Under the pieces are notes generated by a model. The model was given only the letters and a program-made list of their open reading frames with translations, ran no database searches and was not told the origin of the DNA. Position numbers and translations under genes: made by a program. Positions 55,252 to 63,473 of a DNA stretch of 64,000 nucleotides are shown here, one piece after another (the first letter of the stretch is position 1; each line of letters starts with the position of its first letter). The stretch comes from Actinoplanes xinjiangensis (GTDB taxonomy: Bacteria; Actinomycetota; Actinomycetes; Mycobacteriales; Micromonosporaceae), in contig NZ_QGGR01000036.1 in NCBI RefSeq assembly GCF_003148685.1, forward strand, positions 1 through 64,000. The letters are read 5' to 3'.

Positions 55252-57348
55252 ATGGCGCGGCTTGGCATCGCCAAAGACTTCCTGGCCGACTATGCCAAAC
55301 TGCAGAAACCCGTTCAAAAAGCAGTCGACGCCGCAATCGAGAAGTTCTCCCAGCACACGCACGCCGGCCTGCACCTGGAGAAACTCGCAAAGTCGAAAGA
55401 CTCGCGTATCCGCACCATTCGTGTGACCGATTTCTACCGAGGTGTCGTCCTCGCGCCCGACACGGGCGACGAGTTCCTGCTGCTGACTGTGCTACCGCAC
55501 GACGACGCCAACGCCTACGCGGTCAGCCGGCGGTTCACCGTCAACCACGCACTCGGGGTGCTGGAAGTCCGTAACCAGCAGGCACTCGACAGCATCGAGC
55601 CGGCACTACGCCAGGCCGCCGCGAACACTCCGCAGCTCCTGTTCGCCTCGGTCAATGATGCTGACCTGATCCGGTTGGGCATCGACGCCGATGTTCTCCC
55701 GATCGTACGGGTGATGGCGACCGAGGCTCACCTCCAGGCGTTAGCCAATCTGCTTCCCGCTCCACAGTTCGACGCGCTGACCGGGCTCGCAGCGGGCCTG
55801 ACTCCGGAGGAGGTCTGGCAGGAAGTCAGCCAGCAGCTCGTCGACGTACCACCGGCAGATGTCGACCCCGACGACATCAGTGCCGCCGCCGCACGTACTC
55901 CGGATCGATTCGTGATGGTCTCCGGACCCAACGAGCTTGCGCAGATTCTGGCCCACCCGTTCGACGCGTGGCGCAACTTCCTGCATCCAATGCAGCGCCA
56001 TGTCGCTTACCGTCCTAGCTACGCTGGCCCCGCGCTCGTCACAGGTAGCGCCGGGACCGGAAAGACCGTCACTGCGCTGCACCGAGCCGTCTTCCTTGCA
56101 CAGCAGGTGCCGGACGCTTCGATCCTGTTGACCACGTTCACCCGTAACCTCGCTGACGCCCTCGACCGGCAGGTGGGCCTACTCACCGACGACCCCCAGG
56201 TCCGCGAACGGATCGAAGTGCTCAACGTGGACAGGCTTGCGTATCGCATCGTCGCCGAGTCCCTCGGCCAGCAGCCCACGATCGTCGACCAACGTGCCCT
56301 ACGTAACCTCTGGGGACAGGCAGCCTCATCTACGGACGGGCTCAGCGCGGTCTTCCTAGAACGTGAATGGGAGCAGGTCGTCCTGGCACAGTCGTTGACC
56401 GACTCCGCCGGCTACCTCGCCGCCCGGCGGCACGGCCGTGGCACTCCCCTCAAACGGGAGCAACGCCTTCAGGTCTGGGACGCCATCCAGCAGGTGACCA
56501 GTGCCCTGCGTGCGGACAACAGTTTCACGCATCTGCAGCTTGCCGATGAGGCTGCCCGCATCGTCGCCGCCCGTCCGGACCCGCTCTATCGGCATGTCAT
56601 CGTCGACGAGGGACAAGACCTGCACCCTGCGCAGTGGCGGTTGCTGCGCGCGGCGGTCACGGCCGGACCGAATGATCTGTTCATCGTGGCCGATCCTCAC
56701 CAGCGGATCTACGACAATCACGTCTCACTCGGCAGCCTCGGCGTCGGCATCCGCGGACGCAGCCGGAAACTGACGGTCAACTACCGCACTACGCAGGAGA
56801 TCCTTGCCTGGGCGGTGCGCCTGCTCACCGGTATCGCCCCTACCGGACTTGACGATCAGCCCGACAGCCTAGACGGCTATAGATCGCCCATCCACGGCAG
56901 GCGGCCTGTCGTCGCCGCGTACCCGGACCGGGACACTGAATACACCCGGCTCGCTGAGCAGATCCGCACGTGGCTCGACGCCGGGGTGGAACCCCATGCC
57001 ATTGCTGTGGCCGCTCGCAACAGTCACCTGGTTCATGGCGCCCGAGATGCGCTCACGGTGGCCGGCATCCCGGTCAGCTCGACCACGGCGTCCAAGAGCA
57101 ACGCGGTACGCGTCGGCACTATGCACGCAATGAAGGGTCTGGAGTTTCGCTGTCTGGCCGCGATCGGAGTTGACGCCGGCTCGGTACCCGCCAAGGCCGC
57201 GGTAACCGCCGCTGATGAAGATCCAGTCTCCCACGAACATGATCTTCAACGTGAGCGCTGCCTCCTCTTTGTCGCATGTACCCGCTCCCGTGACTTCCTG
57301 TATGTATCCCACACCGGTCAGCCCAGCCCATTCCTGCAAACAAGGTGA
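55252..57348 (+). CDS. RelE-like domain fused to UvrD/Rep-type helicase
   Basis: A 698-residue fusion. Residues 1-100 resemble a RelE/ParE-type fold: helix LADYAKLQKPVQKAVDAA, then RIRTIRVTDFYRGVVLAP and a strand with DEFLLLTVLPHDDANAYA. Residues about 260-698 form an SF1 helicase: Walker A GSAGTGKT, VIVDEGQDLHP, DPHQRIYDNH, the NYRTTQEI motif, GTMHAMKGLEF and the final ACTRSRDFLYV. The helicase could control a ribonuclease-like head, or the head may only recruit a target. It is divergent from drmD, suggesting membership of the defence island. Similar fusions occur in actinobacteria; the function is not established as far as I know. Confidence 0.78.
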   Translation: MARLGIAKDFLADYAKLQKPVQKAVDAAIEKFSQHTHAGLHLEKLAKSKDSRIRTIRVTDFYRGVVLAPDTGDEFLLLTVLPHDDANAYAVSRRFTVNHALGVLEVRNQQALDSIEPALRQAAANTPQLLFASVNDADLIRLGIDADVLPIVRVMATEAHLQALANLLPAPQFDALTGLAAGLTPEEVWQEVSQQLVDVPPADVDPDDISAAAARTPDRFVMVSGPNELAQILAHPFDAWRNFLHPMQRHVAYRPSYAGPALVTGSAGTGKTVTALHRAVFLAQQVPDASILLTTFTRNLADALDRQVGLLTDDPQVRERIEVLNVDRLAYRIVAESLGQQPTIVDQRALRNLWGQAASSTDGLSAVFLEREWEQVVLAQSLTDSAGYLAARRHGRGTPLKREQRLQVWDAIQQVTSALRADNSFTHLQLADEAARIVAARPDPLYRHVIVDEGQDLHPAQWRLLRAAVTAGPNDLFIVADPHQRIYDNHVSLGSLGVGIRGRSRKLTVNYRTTQEILAWAVRLLTGIAPTGLDDQPDSLDGYRSPIHGRRPVVAAYPDRDTEYTRLAEQIRTWLDAGVEPHAIAVAARNSHLVHGARDALTVAGIPVSSTTASKSNAVRVGTMHAMKGLEFRCLAAIGVDAGSVPAKAAVTAADEDPVSHEHDLQRERCLLFVACTRSRDFLYVSHTGQPSPFLQTR

Positions 57349-57358
57349 AGCTTGACAT

Positions 57359-58303
57359 CTAGACACGCTCGCCGATACCGAGGCGTGCTTGGGTGTTGCG
57401 GGCTCGTTCGGCGGCGGCGCTGGCTCCGTATCGGCGTGCTGTCTCCTCGGATGTCCAGCCGAGGATGAGCATCAGGTCGCCGGTATCGCCGCCGGCCAGC
57501 TTCCACTCGTGGGCGTAGCTGTGTCGCCATCGGTGGGCAAAGAGGTTGGTGATGCCGGCCTTCTCTCCCAGCCGCTTGAGGCGGATCTTGATGCCGGCTG
57601 CCCGCAGCCGACGAGCCCCTTTCAACGCGATCCACAGCTGAGGCACATCGTCGATGCCGGTGCGTCGGTTCCGGGATCGGATGTATCGACGGAGTATGCG
57701 CGCCGTTTGAGAACCCAGCCGGACACGGCGTTGCTTGCCGCCTTTGCCGTGCAGGACCACCGAGTCGGTGTCGAGGTCCACGTCGGTGACCAGGAGATCG
57801 CCGATCTCGGAGAGCCGGGCACCGGTGTTGTAGTACATCCGCACGAGTGCCTGGTCACGCAGCTGCGCGAAGTCGTTTCCTTGACAAGCCTCGAGGATCT
57901 GGCCGGTCTCGTCGTCGCTGATGACCGGGATCAGTTTCTGCACGGCCATCGGTTGCGGTACCCCGGACATCGGCGATCGCTCGATTTCGCCTTCTTCGAG
58001 CAACCAGCGGAAGAACTGTTGCAGGCTCTTGTGCTTGTTGAGGCTCGTTGCGGCTGACCGGGTCTCCAGCATCCAGGCTTGGAACGCTACGACTTGCCGT
58101 TTGACGACAAGGACCGGGTCGTGAGCGCCGGCGGAGTCGGGCATCTGCTCGGCGAGATAGTCCGCGAGTTGACGGGCGGCGAGCAGGTAGTTGTAGCGCG
58201 TGCTCTCGGGATGGTTGGCGGCCCGTAACGATCGTTCCCAGTCTCGCAGCAGCACGGACCATGCCGGAGGCTCGAGATCGCACCACAGCTTGGCCACGTT
58301 CAT
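57359..58303 (-). CDS. Tyrosine recombinase (XerC-like integrase)
   Basis: A 314-residue tyrosine recombinase. The N-terminal SAM-like core-binding domain (WSVLLRDWERSLRAANHP) is followed by a catalytic domain with Arg in NTGARLSEIGDLL, Lys in GKGGKQRRV, the His-x-x-Arg box in HRWRHSYAHEW, a further conserved position in LGWTSEE and the nucleophile Tyr in ARRYGAS. All catalytic residues appear intact. The ATG at 58,303 has GGAGG eight bases upstream; the frame extends 43 codons further without similarity. It may have mobilised part of the island. No excisionase is visible nearby. Confidence 0.88.
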   Translation of the reverse strand: MNVAKLWCDLEPPAWSVLLRDWERSLRAANHPESTRYNYLLAARQLADYLAEQMPDSAGAHDPVLVVKRQVVAFQAWMLETRSAATSLNKHKSLQQFFRWLLEEGEIERSPMSGVPQPMAVQKLIPVISDDETGQILEACQGNDFAQLRDQALVRMYYNTGARLSEIGDLLVTDVDLDTDSVVLHGKGGKQRRVRLGSQTARILRRYIRSRNRRTGIDDVPQLWIALKGARRLRAAGIKIRLKRLGEKAGITNLFAHRWRHSYAHEWKLAGGDTGDLMLILGWTSEETARRYGASAAAERARNTQARLGIGERV

Positions 58304-58464
58304 CGCCGACCTCCGGTTCAGAAAGTCATAGCGGCCTGCGTCCAGATTCCCTGACTCCAGAGTTGTTCTGGGGCGCCGGGCGTTCAAGCGGGTGCACCCG
58401 ATCGATCTACTGTCAGCGCGTCGACAGCACACTCTGGTGGCGCCGAAACCGGCATGCGGAGCTG

Positions 58465-59127
58465 TTACGGCTGCTGGAACGGCGAGCGCATCTTCTTGGC
58501 CGCGAGGGCGCCGCGTGTTCGGCGCACGAGCGTGACGAACTCGTGGGGGTACAGGACGAGGACGTTCGGGTTGAGGTTGGTCGCCTGTCGGAAGCCGCGG
58601 TCGCGTGTCACGCAGTATTTGATCGACGGGGGTGCCGCATCATCGGCGGCTTGCAGGGCGGTGGTGAAGACGCACGCGTCTTCGTGGTCGAGGGGTGGGT
58701 GGCCGTCCACGTTTACGATCTCGATGCGGCCGCCGTTGGTCATGTCGTAGACCAGGTCGTAGAGGAAGTCGTGCAGCAGGTTCTCGGCGTCTTCTGGTGA
58801 CCACCCGAGTCCGCGGGATTCGGCGGTGGCCCCGTCACGAGGCTGCCGGGCCTTCAGCACGAGCAGGTCAGCGATGTGGTCGGAGGTCCACACCTCGAGC
58901 AGTTCCGGACCCGCGAACCGGCCGGTCGTGGTGAGCGCGACGGCTCGCAGGCTGTCGATCCGGCTGTCGGCTCGGTTCGGAACCGGTGCCTGGCTGTTGC
59001 GGGCCGCCGCATCCCGGAATTTGTCCCAGGCGAACGGCGGCCCGAGCAAGTCCGCGACGTCCAACAGAATGTTGAGATCGAAGACGACGGTATGGAGGTC
59101 TGGTTCAGCCTCGTGGTGCGCTGGCAC
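58465..59127 (-). CDS. PIN-domain toxin-like protein
   Basis: A 220-residue PIN-domain protein. The first strand carries the acidic VVFDLNILLDV motif, the middle has DHEDACVFTTALQA and the end has a third acidic site in CVTRDRGFRQ, so the four-acid metal centre of a PIN ribonuclease seems present. The GTG at 59,127 is preferred: it gives a short leader before the first strand and overlaps the end of the upstream Panacea gene by 23 bases, typical of toxin-antitoxin pairs. It would cleave RNA when freed from its antitoxin. Confidence 0.78.
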   Translation of the reverse strand: MPAHHEAEPDLHTVVFDLNILLDVADLLGPPFAWDKFRDAAARNSQAPVPNRADSRIDSLRAVALTTTGRFAGPELLEVWTSDHIADLLVLKARQPRDGATAESRGLGWSPEDAENLLHDFLYDLVYDMTNGGRIEIVNVDGHPPLDHEDACVFTTALQAADDAAPPSIKYCVTRDRGFRQATNLNPNVLVLYPHEFVTLVRRTRGALAAKKMRSPFQQP

Positions 59128-59797
59128 GCTGCGGGCGCTCCCGGTTGATACGGGCCGCGACACGCGGCGGCTGGTCATGATCGCAGGCCGTGGTGAACGC
59201 AGAAGCCACGTGCTGAGGGCTTCCGGGATCGTCGTCAGGCGTTTGGTGACGGAAGTCGGAACGGATGTCAGCCAAGATCTGCTTCCTCTCCGCGGCACTG
59301 ATCTCGGTGTCGGCAGGGCCGTGGAGGCCACCGGACACCAGGTCAGCCACGCGTCGGCCAGCCAGGGAACGTCGCCGGTAGAACCGTTTCATCTCCTCGT
59401 CCCGGATACGGGCCTTGCTGGGCTCGTGGTCAGGCAGACCCTGCCGAGCGACACGCCAGGGAAGTTCGTTGTGGGTCAACTCGGAGAGGTCGTCACCGGA
59501 CAGGTCGCCGTAGACCTGGCAGACCAACGAAATGACCTGGGACCCGGTAGGCGCCAGGTTGCCGGGGTCGCCGGTGGGCCAGCTCCTGACGGTCCGCTGG
59601 CCCCGGTGTCGGTCCCAGAGCGCCACCGTCACCGGCCCGTCGCGCCATGCTTCGATTGGATCGGTGAACAAGGGCTCGTCGACGAGTGCCAGATGCCAGG
59701 CCTGGCTGTAGTAGACGAGCTTCTGCAGCCGCATGGCCTCGACCGGCCCGACATGGGTCAGGACCGCCGCCGCGACGTCATGCACGTTACTTGGCAA
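59105..59797 (-). CDS. Panacea-domain (DUF4065, SocA-like) antitoxin
   Basis: A 230-residue protein with a Panacea (DUF4065) domain. The family's VHDVAAAVLTHVG start, the MRLQKLVYYSQAWHLAL signature and the EAWRDGPVTVALW segment are all present in the first 70 residues. Panacea domains neutralise many unrelated toxins, and here the partner would be the overlapping PIN gene. The start is a TTG at 59,797; a GTG at 59,785 (VHDVAAAV) is equally plausible. Neither has a good ribosome site, so a leaderless start is possible. The C-terminal 60 residues are polar and may contact the toxin. Confidence 0.8.
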   Translation of the reverse strand: MPSNVHDVAAAVLTHVGPVEAMRLQKLVYYSQAWHLALVDEPLFTDPIEAWRDGPVTVALWDRHRGQRTVRSWPTGDPGNLAPTGSQVISLVCQVYGDLSGDDLSELTHNELPWRVARQGLPDHEPSKARIRDEEMKRFYRRRSLAGRRVADLVSGGLHGPADTEISAAERKQILADIRSDFRHQTPDDDPGSPQHVASAFTTACDHDQPPRVAARINRERPQRASAPRG

Positions 59798-60404
59798 TGT
59801 GGGCCCCCGAACTACCTACGTACAGCCGATTCTACAGGTCGCCGCATGATCGTCACATCGCTCGCCGGCGCCTGAACCCCTGGCGGCCGGAGCAGCAGGC
59901 GGTCCGGACGACCTGGTCAGTCACATCGCCTTGGACGACTCCTTGACTCGCCAACTCAATTCAACGGCATCGGAGTGAACGGGAATACGCCCGGCCTCGA
60001 TTCCCGTCAGCACGGCCGGGACCAGCCCGATTTTGCAACTCACCACCGCCCGCCCAACGGAGCTCGTGAAGCACGACAGATCAGTGGGCAATGAGGCATC
60101 GCGCCATCCGGAGTGGAGTTAAGGGATCTGCGGGCGGCTCTTGATCGTCCGGTAGCGCCGAGCGGCGTGCAAACTACGAGAACCGCCTCGCCATCAAGCG
60201 AAAACGCTGTGACCTGCTGAAACTTAGAACGCCAGTTGGCGGAGCAGCCGAGTCAAGGGCTCCATCGAATCCGCGCTTCACACGCCGGACCATCGAAAGA
60301 TGATGCTTGAGCTGCAGAAACTCGCCCGGAGGTTCATTGTGGAGACGGCGAACTGATACCGGGTCAAGTGGTCTATCACCCACCGCCATCGAAACACATC
60401 CATT
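59798..60404. other. Gap between the island and tRNA-Pro, possible gene debris
   Basis: About 600 bases with no supported gene. Frames are short and lack ribosome sites. A plus-strand piece around 60,290-60,357 (MMLELQKLARRFIVETAN, then stop) reads like the C-terminal end of some protein but is interrupted upstream, so it may be debris. Local composition is lower in G+C near 60,170-60,410. Confidence 0.4.
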
Positions 60405-60445
60405 AAAAAAGCGTTCCCGCAAGTCTCTGACCTGCGGGAACGCTT
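60405..60445 (-). terminator. Intrinsic terminator of tRNA-Pro
   Basis: Read on the minus strand, this is a perfect 13-bp stem (AAGCGTTCCCGCA at 60,409-60,421 pairing with TGCGGGAACGCTT at 60,433-60,445) with an 11-base loop, followed by a run of T (six A at 60,405-60,410 on the plus strand). It starts 7 bases after the tRNA 3' end, so it is the tRNA gene's own terminator. Confidence 0.93.
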
Positions 60446-60452
60446 CAAAATG

Positions 60453-60526
<74 letters not shown>

Positions 60527-60577
60527 ATCCCGCCCGGGGCCTCAGCCCCGCGCGACATCTCGTACAGACTAGCAACC

Positions 60578-62014
60578 TCACCCGTGGGCTTTTCCGCGAC
60601 CCCCCGGCCCGGTCTTCTTTCGGGGCTTCACGGAGACCTCGATCGGCGTGCCCTCGAAGCCGAACTCCTCGCGCAGCTTGCGCTCGATGAAGCGCAGGTA
60701 GCCGGCATCGAACGGGGCCGTCGTGAACAGCACGAACCGGGGTGGGGCGACGCCCGCCTGGGTTGCGAACAGGACCCTCGGCGCACGACCGCCGCGGACG
60801 GGGTGGGGGGTTGCCTGGGTCAGGGCGGTCAGCCACTGGTTGAGAGCACCGGTCGGGATGCGGGTCTCCCAGGACGCCAGCGCGCGCCGGATCGCGGGGG
60901 CCAGTTTGTCGACAGCGCGGCCGGTCTTGGCGGAGATGTTGACGCGGACCGCCCAGGTCACCCGCTTGAGGTCGCGGTCGATCTCCTTGTCCAGGTAGAA
61001 CCGGCGGTCGGGGTCGACCAGGTCCCACTTGTTGAAGGCGATGACCAGGGCCCGGCCGGCCTCGATGACCTGGGTGATGACGCGCTGGTCCTGCTCGCTG
61101 ATGACGTCGCCGGAGTCCAGCAGGACCACGGCGACCTCGGCGGCCTCCACGGCGCCGGCGGTGCGCAGGGACGCGTAGTACTCGGTGCCGGACGCCTGGT
61201 GGACCCGCTTGCGCAGGCCGGCGGTGTCGACGAACTGCCAGACCTCGCCGTCCATCTCCACCAGGCTGTCGACCGGGTCGACGGTGGTGCCGGCGACCGA
61301 GTCGACGACCGCGCGCTCCTCCTTGGCCACCCGGTTCAGGAGGCTGGACTTGCCGACGTTGGGCCGGCCGACCAGCGCGACCCGGCGCGGGCCCCGCGGG
61401 CCGCCCTCGACGACCGGTGGGGTCGGCGGGAGGGCGTTGAGGATGTCGTCGAGCAGGTCGCCGGAGCCGCGGCCGTGCAGGGCGGAGATGGGGTGCGGCT
61501 CGCCCAGGCCGAGGGACCACAGGTGGACGGCCTCGAGTTCGAGGTTCTGGTTGTCGGCCTTGTTGGCGACCAGGATGACCGGCTTGTGGCTGCGGCGCAG
61601 CATCTTGACGGCGGCCTCGTCGACGTCGGTGGCGCCGACCGAGACGTCGACCACGAACACCACCACGTCGGCGGTCTGCACGGCGATCTCGGCCTGCGCC
61701 GCGATGGCGGCGGCCCGGTCGCGGGCGTCCGGTTCCCAGCCGCCGGTGTCGACGACGGTGAACCGGCGGCCGCTCCACTGGGCGTCGTAGGGGACACGGT
61801 CGCGGGTCACGCCCGGCTTGTCCTCGACGACCGCCTGGCGGCGGCCGATGATGCGGTTGACCAGCGTCGACTTGCCGACGTTGGGGCGGCCGACGACGGC
61901 GACGACCGGGACGGGACCGGAGAAGGAGTCTTCGGCGGTGGCGGAGTCGTCCGAGTTGAAGTCGAACCCGCCCTCGAAGTCGTTGATATCGAGGCCGGCG
62001 GGAAGTTCAGTCAC
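60578..62014 (-). CDS. der: Ribosome-assembly GTPase Der (EngA)
   Basis: A 478-residue essential GTPase with two G domains in tandem. G1 motifs GRPNVGKSTLVN and GRPNVGKSSLLN, G3 motifs DTGG and DTAG, and G4 motifs NKAD and NKWD are all visible, followed by the KH-like domain and the short GGRGKAHG tail. Der assists maturation of the large ribosomal subunit. The start is a GTG at 62,014 overlapping the cmk stop (GTGA). An acidic N-terminal extension of about 30 residues is usual in actinobacteria. The opposite strand is open for over 500 codons but is only a shadow. Confidence 0.97.
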   Translation of the reverse strand: MTELPAGLDINDFEGGFDFNSDDSATAEDSFSGPVPVVAVVGRPNVGKSTLVNRIIGRRQAVVEDKPGVTRDRVPYDAQWSGRRFTVVDTGGWEPDARDRAAAIAAQAEIAVQTADVVVFVVDVSVGATDVDEAAVKMLRRSHKPVILVANKADNQNLELEAVHLWSLGLGEPHPISALHGRGSGDLLDDILNALPPTPPVVEGGPRGPRRVALVGRPNVGKSSLLNRVAKEERAVVDSVAGTTVDPVDSLVEMDGEVWQFVDTAGLRKRVHQASGTEYYASLRTAGAVEAAEVAVVLLDSGDVISEQDQRVITQVIEAGRALVIAFNKWDLVDPDRRFYLDKEIDRDLKRVTWAVRVNISAKTGRAVDKLAPAIRRALASWETRIPTGALNQWLTALTQATPHPVRGGRAPRVLFATQAGVAPPRFVLFTTAPFDAGYLRFIERKLREEFGFEGTPIEVSVKPRKKTGPGGRGKAHG

Positions 62015-62691
62015 TTACTTACCTTGCTGTTCAGCAGATGCAGGAGGTGGGCGACGACGTCGTCGATGCCCATGCCGGTGGTGTCGACCTCGACGGCGTC
62101 GGACGCCTGCTTGAGGGGGTCGACGGCGCGGCTGGAGTCGAGCTTGTCGCGGCGGGCCAGGTCGGCCTCGGTGGCCGCGACGTCGGTGGCGTCCTCGGCG
62201 CTGCGCCGGGCGGCGCGGGCCGCGGCGGACGCGGTGAGGTAGACCTTGAGGTCGGCGTCGGGGGCGACCACGGAGGCGATGTCGCGGCCCTCGACGACGA
62301 TGCGCGGGTGGCCGGCGATGATGGCCTGCTGGAGGGCGACGAGGTGTTTGCGCACGGCCGGGACGGCGGCGACCGCGGAGACGGCGCCGGTGACCTCAGG
62401 GCCACGGATCGGGGCGTCGACGTTGGTGCCGTTGGCGGCGAAGTGCGGGGCGGACGGATCGGTGCCGATCGACAGCTCGGTCTCCAGCGCGATCTTGGCG
62501 ATCGCGTCGGGATCGGCCAGGTCGGCGCCGCCCTGGAGGACGGCCCAGGTGATGGCCCGGTACATGGCTCCCGTGTCGAGGTAGACACCGTCGACCGCGG
62601 AGGCGAGGCGCCGGGACACGGTGGATTTGCCGGATCCGGAGGGGCCGTCGACGGCCACCACGCACTTCTCCGGCCGTTCGTGAAGTGCCAC
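62011..62691 (-). CDS. cmk: Cytidylate kinase Cmk
   Basis: A 226-residue (d)CMP kinase. The P-loop GPSGSGKST is near residue 17. The YLDTGAMYRA motif binds CMP, and GRDIASVV and the lid arginines (ARRSAEDATD, LARRDKLDSSRAVDPL) follow. It phosphorylates CMP and dCMP in pyrimidine salvage and nucleotide supply. The GTG at 62,691 has GGAGGAACG in front. Its stop overlaps der, the usual actinobacterial cmk-der order. Confidence 0.96.
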   Translation of the reverse strand: MALHERPEKCVVAVDGPSGSGKSTVSRRLASAVDGVYLDTGAMYRAITWAVLQGGADLADPDAIAKIALETELSIGTDPSAPHFAANGTNVDAPIRGPEVTGAVSAVAAVPAVRKHLVALQQAIIAGHPRIVVEGRDIASVVAPDADLKVYLTASAAARAARRSAEDATDVAATEADLARRDKLDSSRAVDPLKQASDAVEVDTTGMGIDDVVAHLLHLLNSKVSK

Positions 62692-62780
62692 CGTTCCTCC
62701 TGAGGGATTGCCACCGCCGAACCAACCCTCCCATTGTGCCGAAGAGCGTGGCCATCGACGAACCGGGGCCGGTCCGCTAT

Positions 62781-62796
62781 GTTACCCATGAGTAAC
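62781..62796. promoter_or_regulatory. Operator-like palindrome before the enoyl-CoA hydratase gene
   Basis: GTTACCCATGAGTAAC is a 16-base palindrome with one mismatch, located a few bases upstream of the GGAGG ribosome site of the next gene. TTAC-N6-GTAA sites of this kind are typical targets of TetR-family repressors of fatty-acid and acyl-CoA genes. The matching regulator is not in the window. Confidence 0.55.
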
Positions 62797-62810
62797 TAAG
62801 GAGGCCTGCC

Positions 62811-63473
62811 ATGCCGACCCTGGACCGTCACGACGACGTCTTCGTTCTCGACCTCGGCGACACCGAGAACCGTCTGCACCCCGACCTGATCACCGCCGTC
62901 AACGGCCTGCTCGACGAGGTCGAGAAGGCCCCGTCCCCCGCGGCGCTCGTGACGACCGCCACCGGAAAGCACTACAGCCTGGGGCTCGACCTCGACTGGC
63001 TCGTCGCACACGCGGATCAGCAGGCGGCGTACATCGCTTCCGTACAGGAACTGCTCGCCCGCCTGTTGGCCCTGCCCATGGTGACCGTCGCGGCCATGCC
63101 CGGCCACGTCTTCGCCGGAGGCGCCATGGTGTCGCTCGCCCACGACCTGAGGGTCATGCGCGCCGACCGCGGCTTCTGGTGCCTGCCGGAGGCGGACATC
63201 AACCTGCCCTTCACCCCCGGCATGAGCGCCCTCATCCAGGCCCGGCTCACCCCGCAGACCGCGCACGAGGCGATGGTCACCGCCCGCCGTTACGGCGGCC
63301 TCGAAGCCGCCGAACGCCACATCATCGACCAGGCGGTCCCCGCCGACGCCGTCCTTCCCACCGCGATCTCCCTCGCTCAGGCCCAGGCCGGCAAGGCCGG
63401 CCCGACACTCGCCACGATCAAAACCCGCCTGTACCCCGGCGTCCTGCAAGCCCTCCGCTCAAACCAGCTTTAG
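62811..63473 (+). CDS. Enoyl-CoA hydratase/isomerase family protein
   Basis: A 220-residue crotonase-fold protein, short for the family, which suggests the compact enoyl-CoA isomerase-like subgroup. The first oxyanion-hole segment is KHYSLGLDLDWL and the second HVFAGGAMVSLAHDLRVM. A glutamate follows in CLPEADINLPF, where hydratases and isomerases place a catalytic acid. It acts in the cytoplasm on acyl-CoA thioesters; the exact reaction is not fixed. The ATG at 62,811 follows GGAGG, and an operator-like palindrome lies just upstream, so it is probably repressed by a TetR-type regulator. Confidence 0.85.
   Translation: MPTLDRHDDVFVLDLGDTENRLHPDLITAVNGLLDEVEKAPSPAALVTTATGKHYSLGLDLDWLVAHADQQAAYIASVQELLARLLALPMVTVAAMPGHVFAGGAMVSLAHDLRVMRADRGFWCLPEADINLPFTPGMSALIQARLTPQTAHEAMVTARRYGGLEAAERHIIDQAVPADAVLPTAISLAQAQAGKAGPTLATIKTRLYPGVLQALRSNQL

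Noticed and set aside
60584..62242. A plus-strand open frame of 552 codons opposite der
   Set aside because: Der is unmistakable on the minus strand; the antisense product is Gly/Val/Asp-rich and without a domain.
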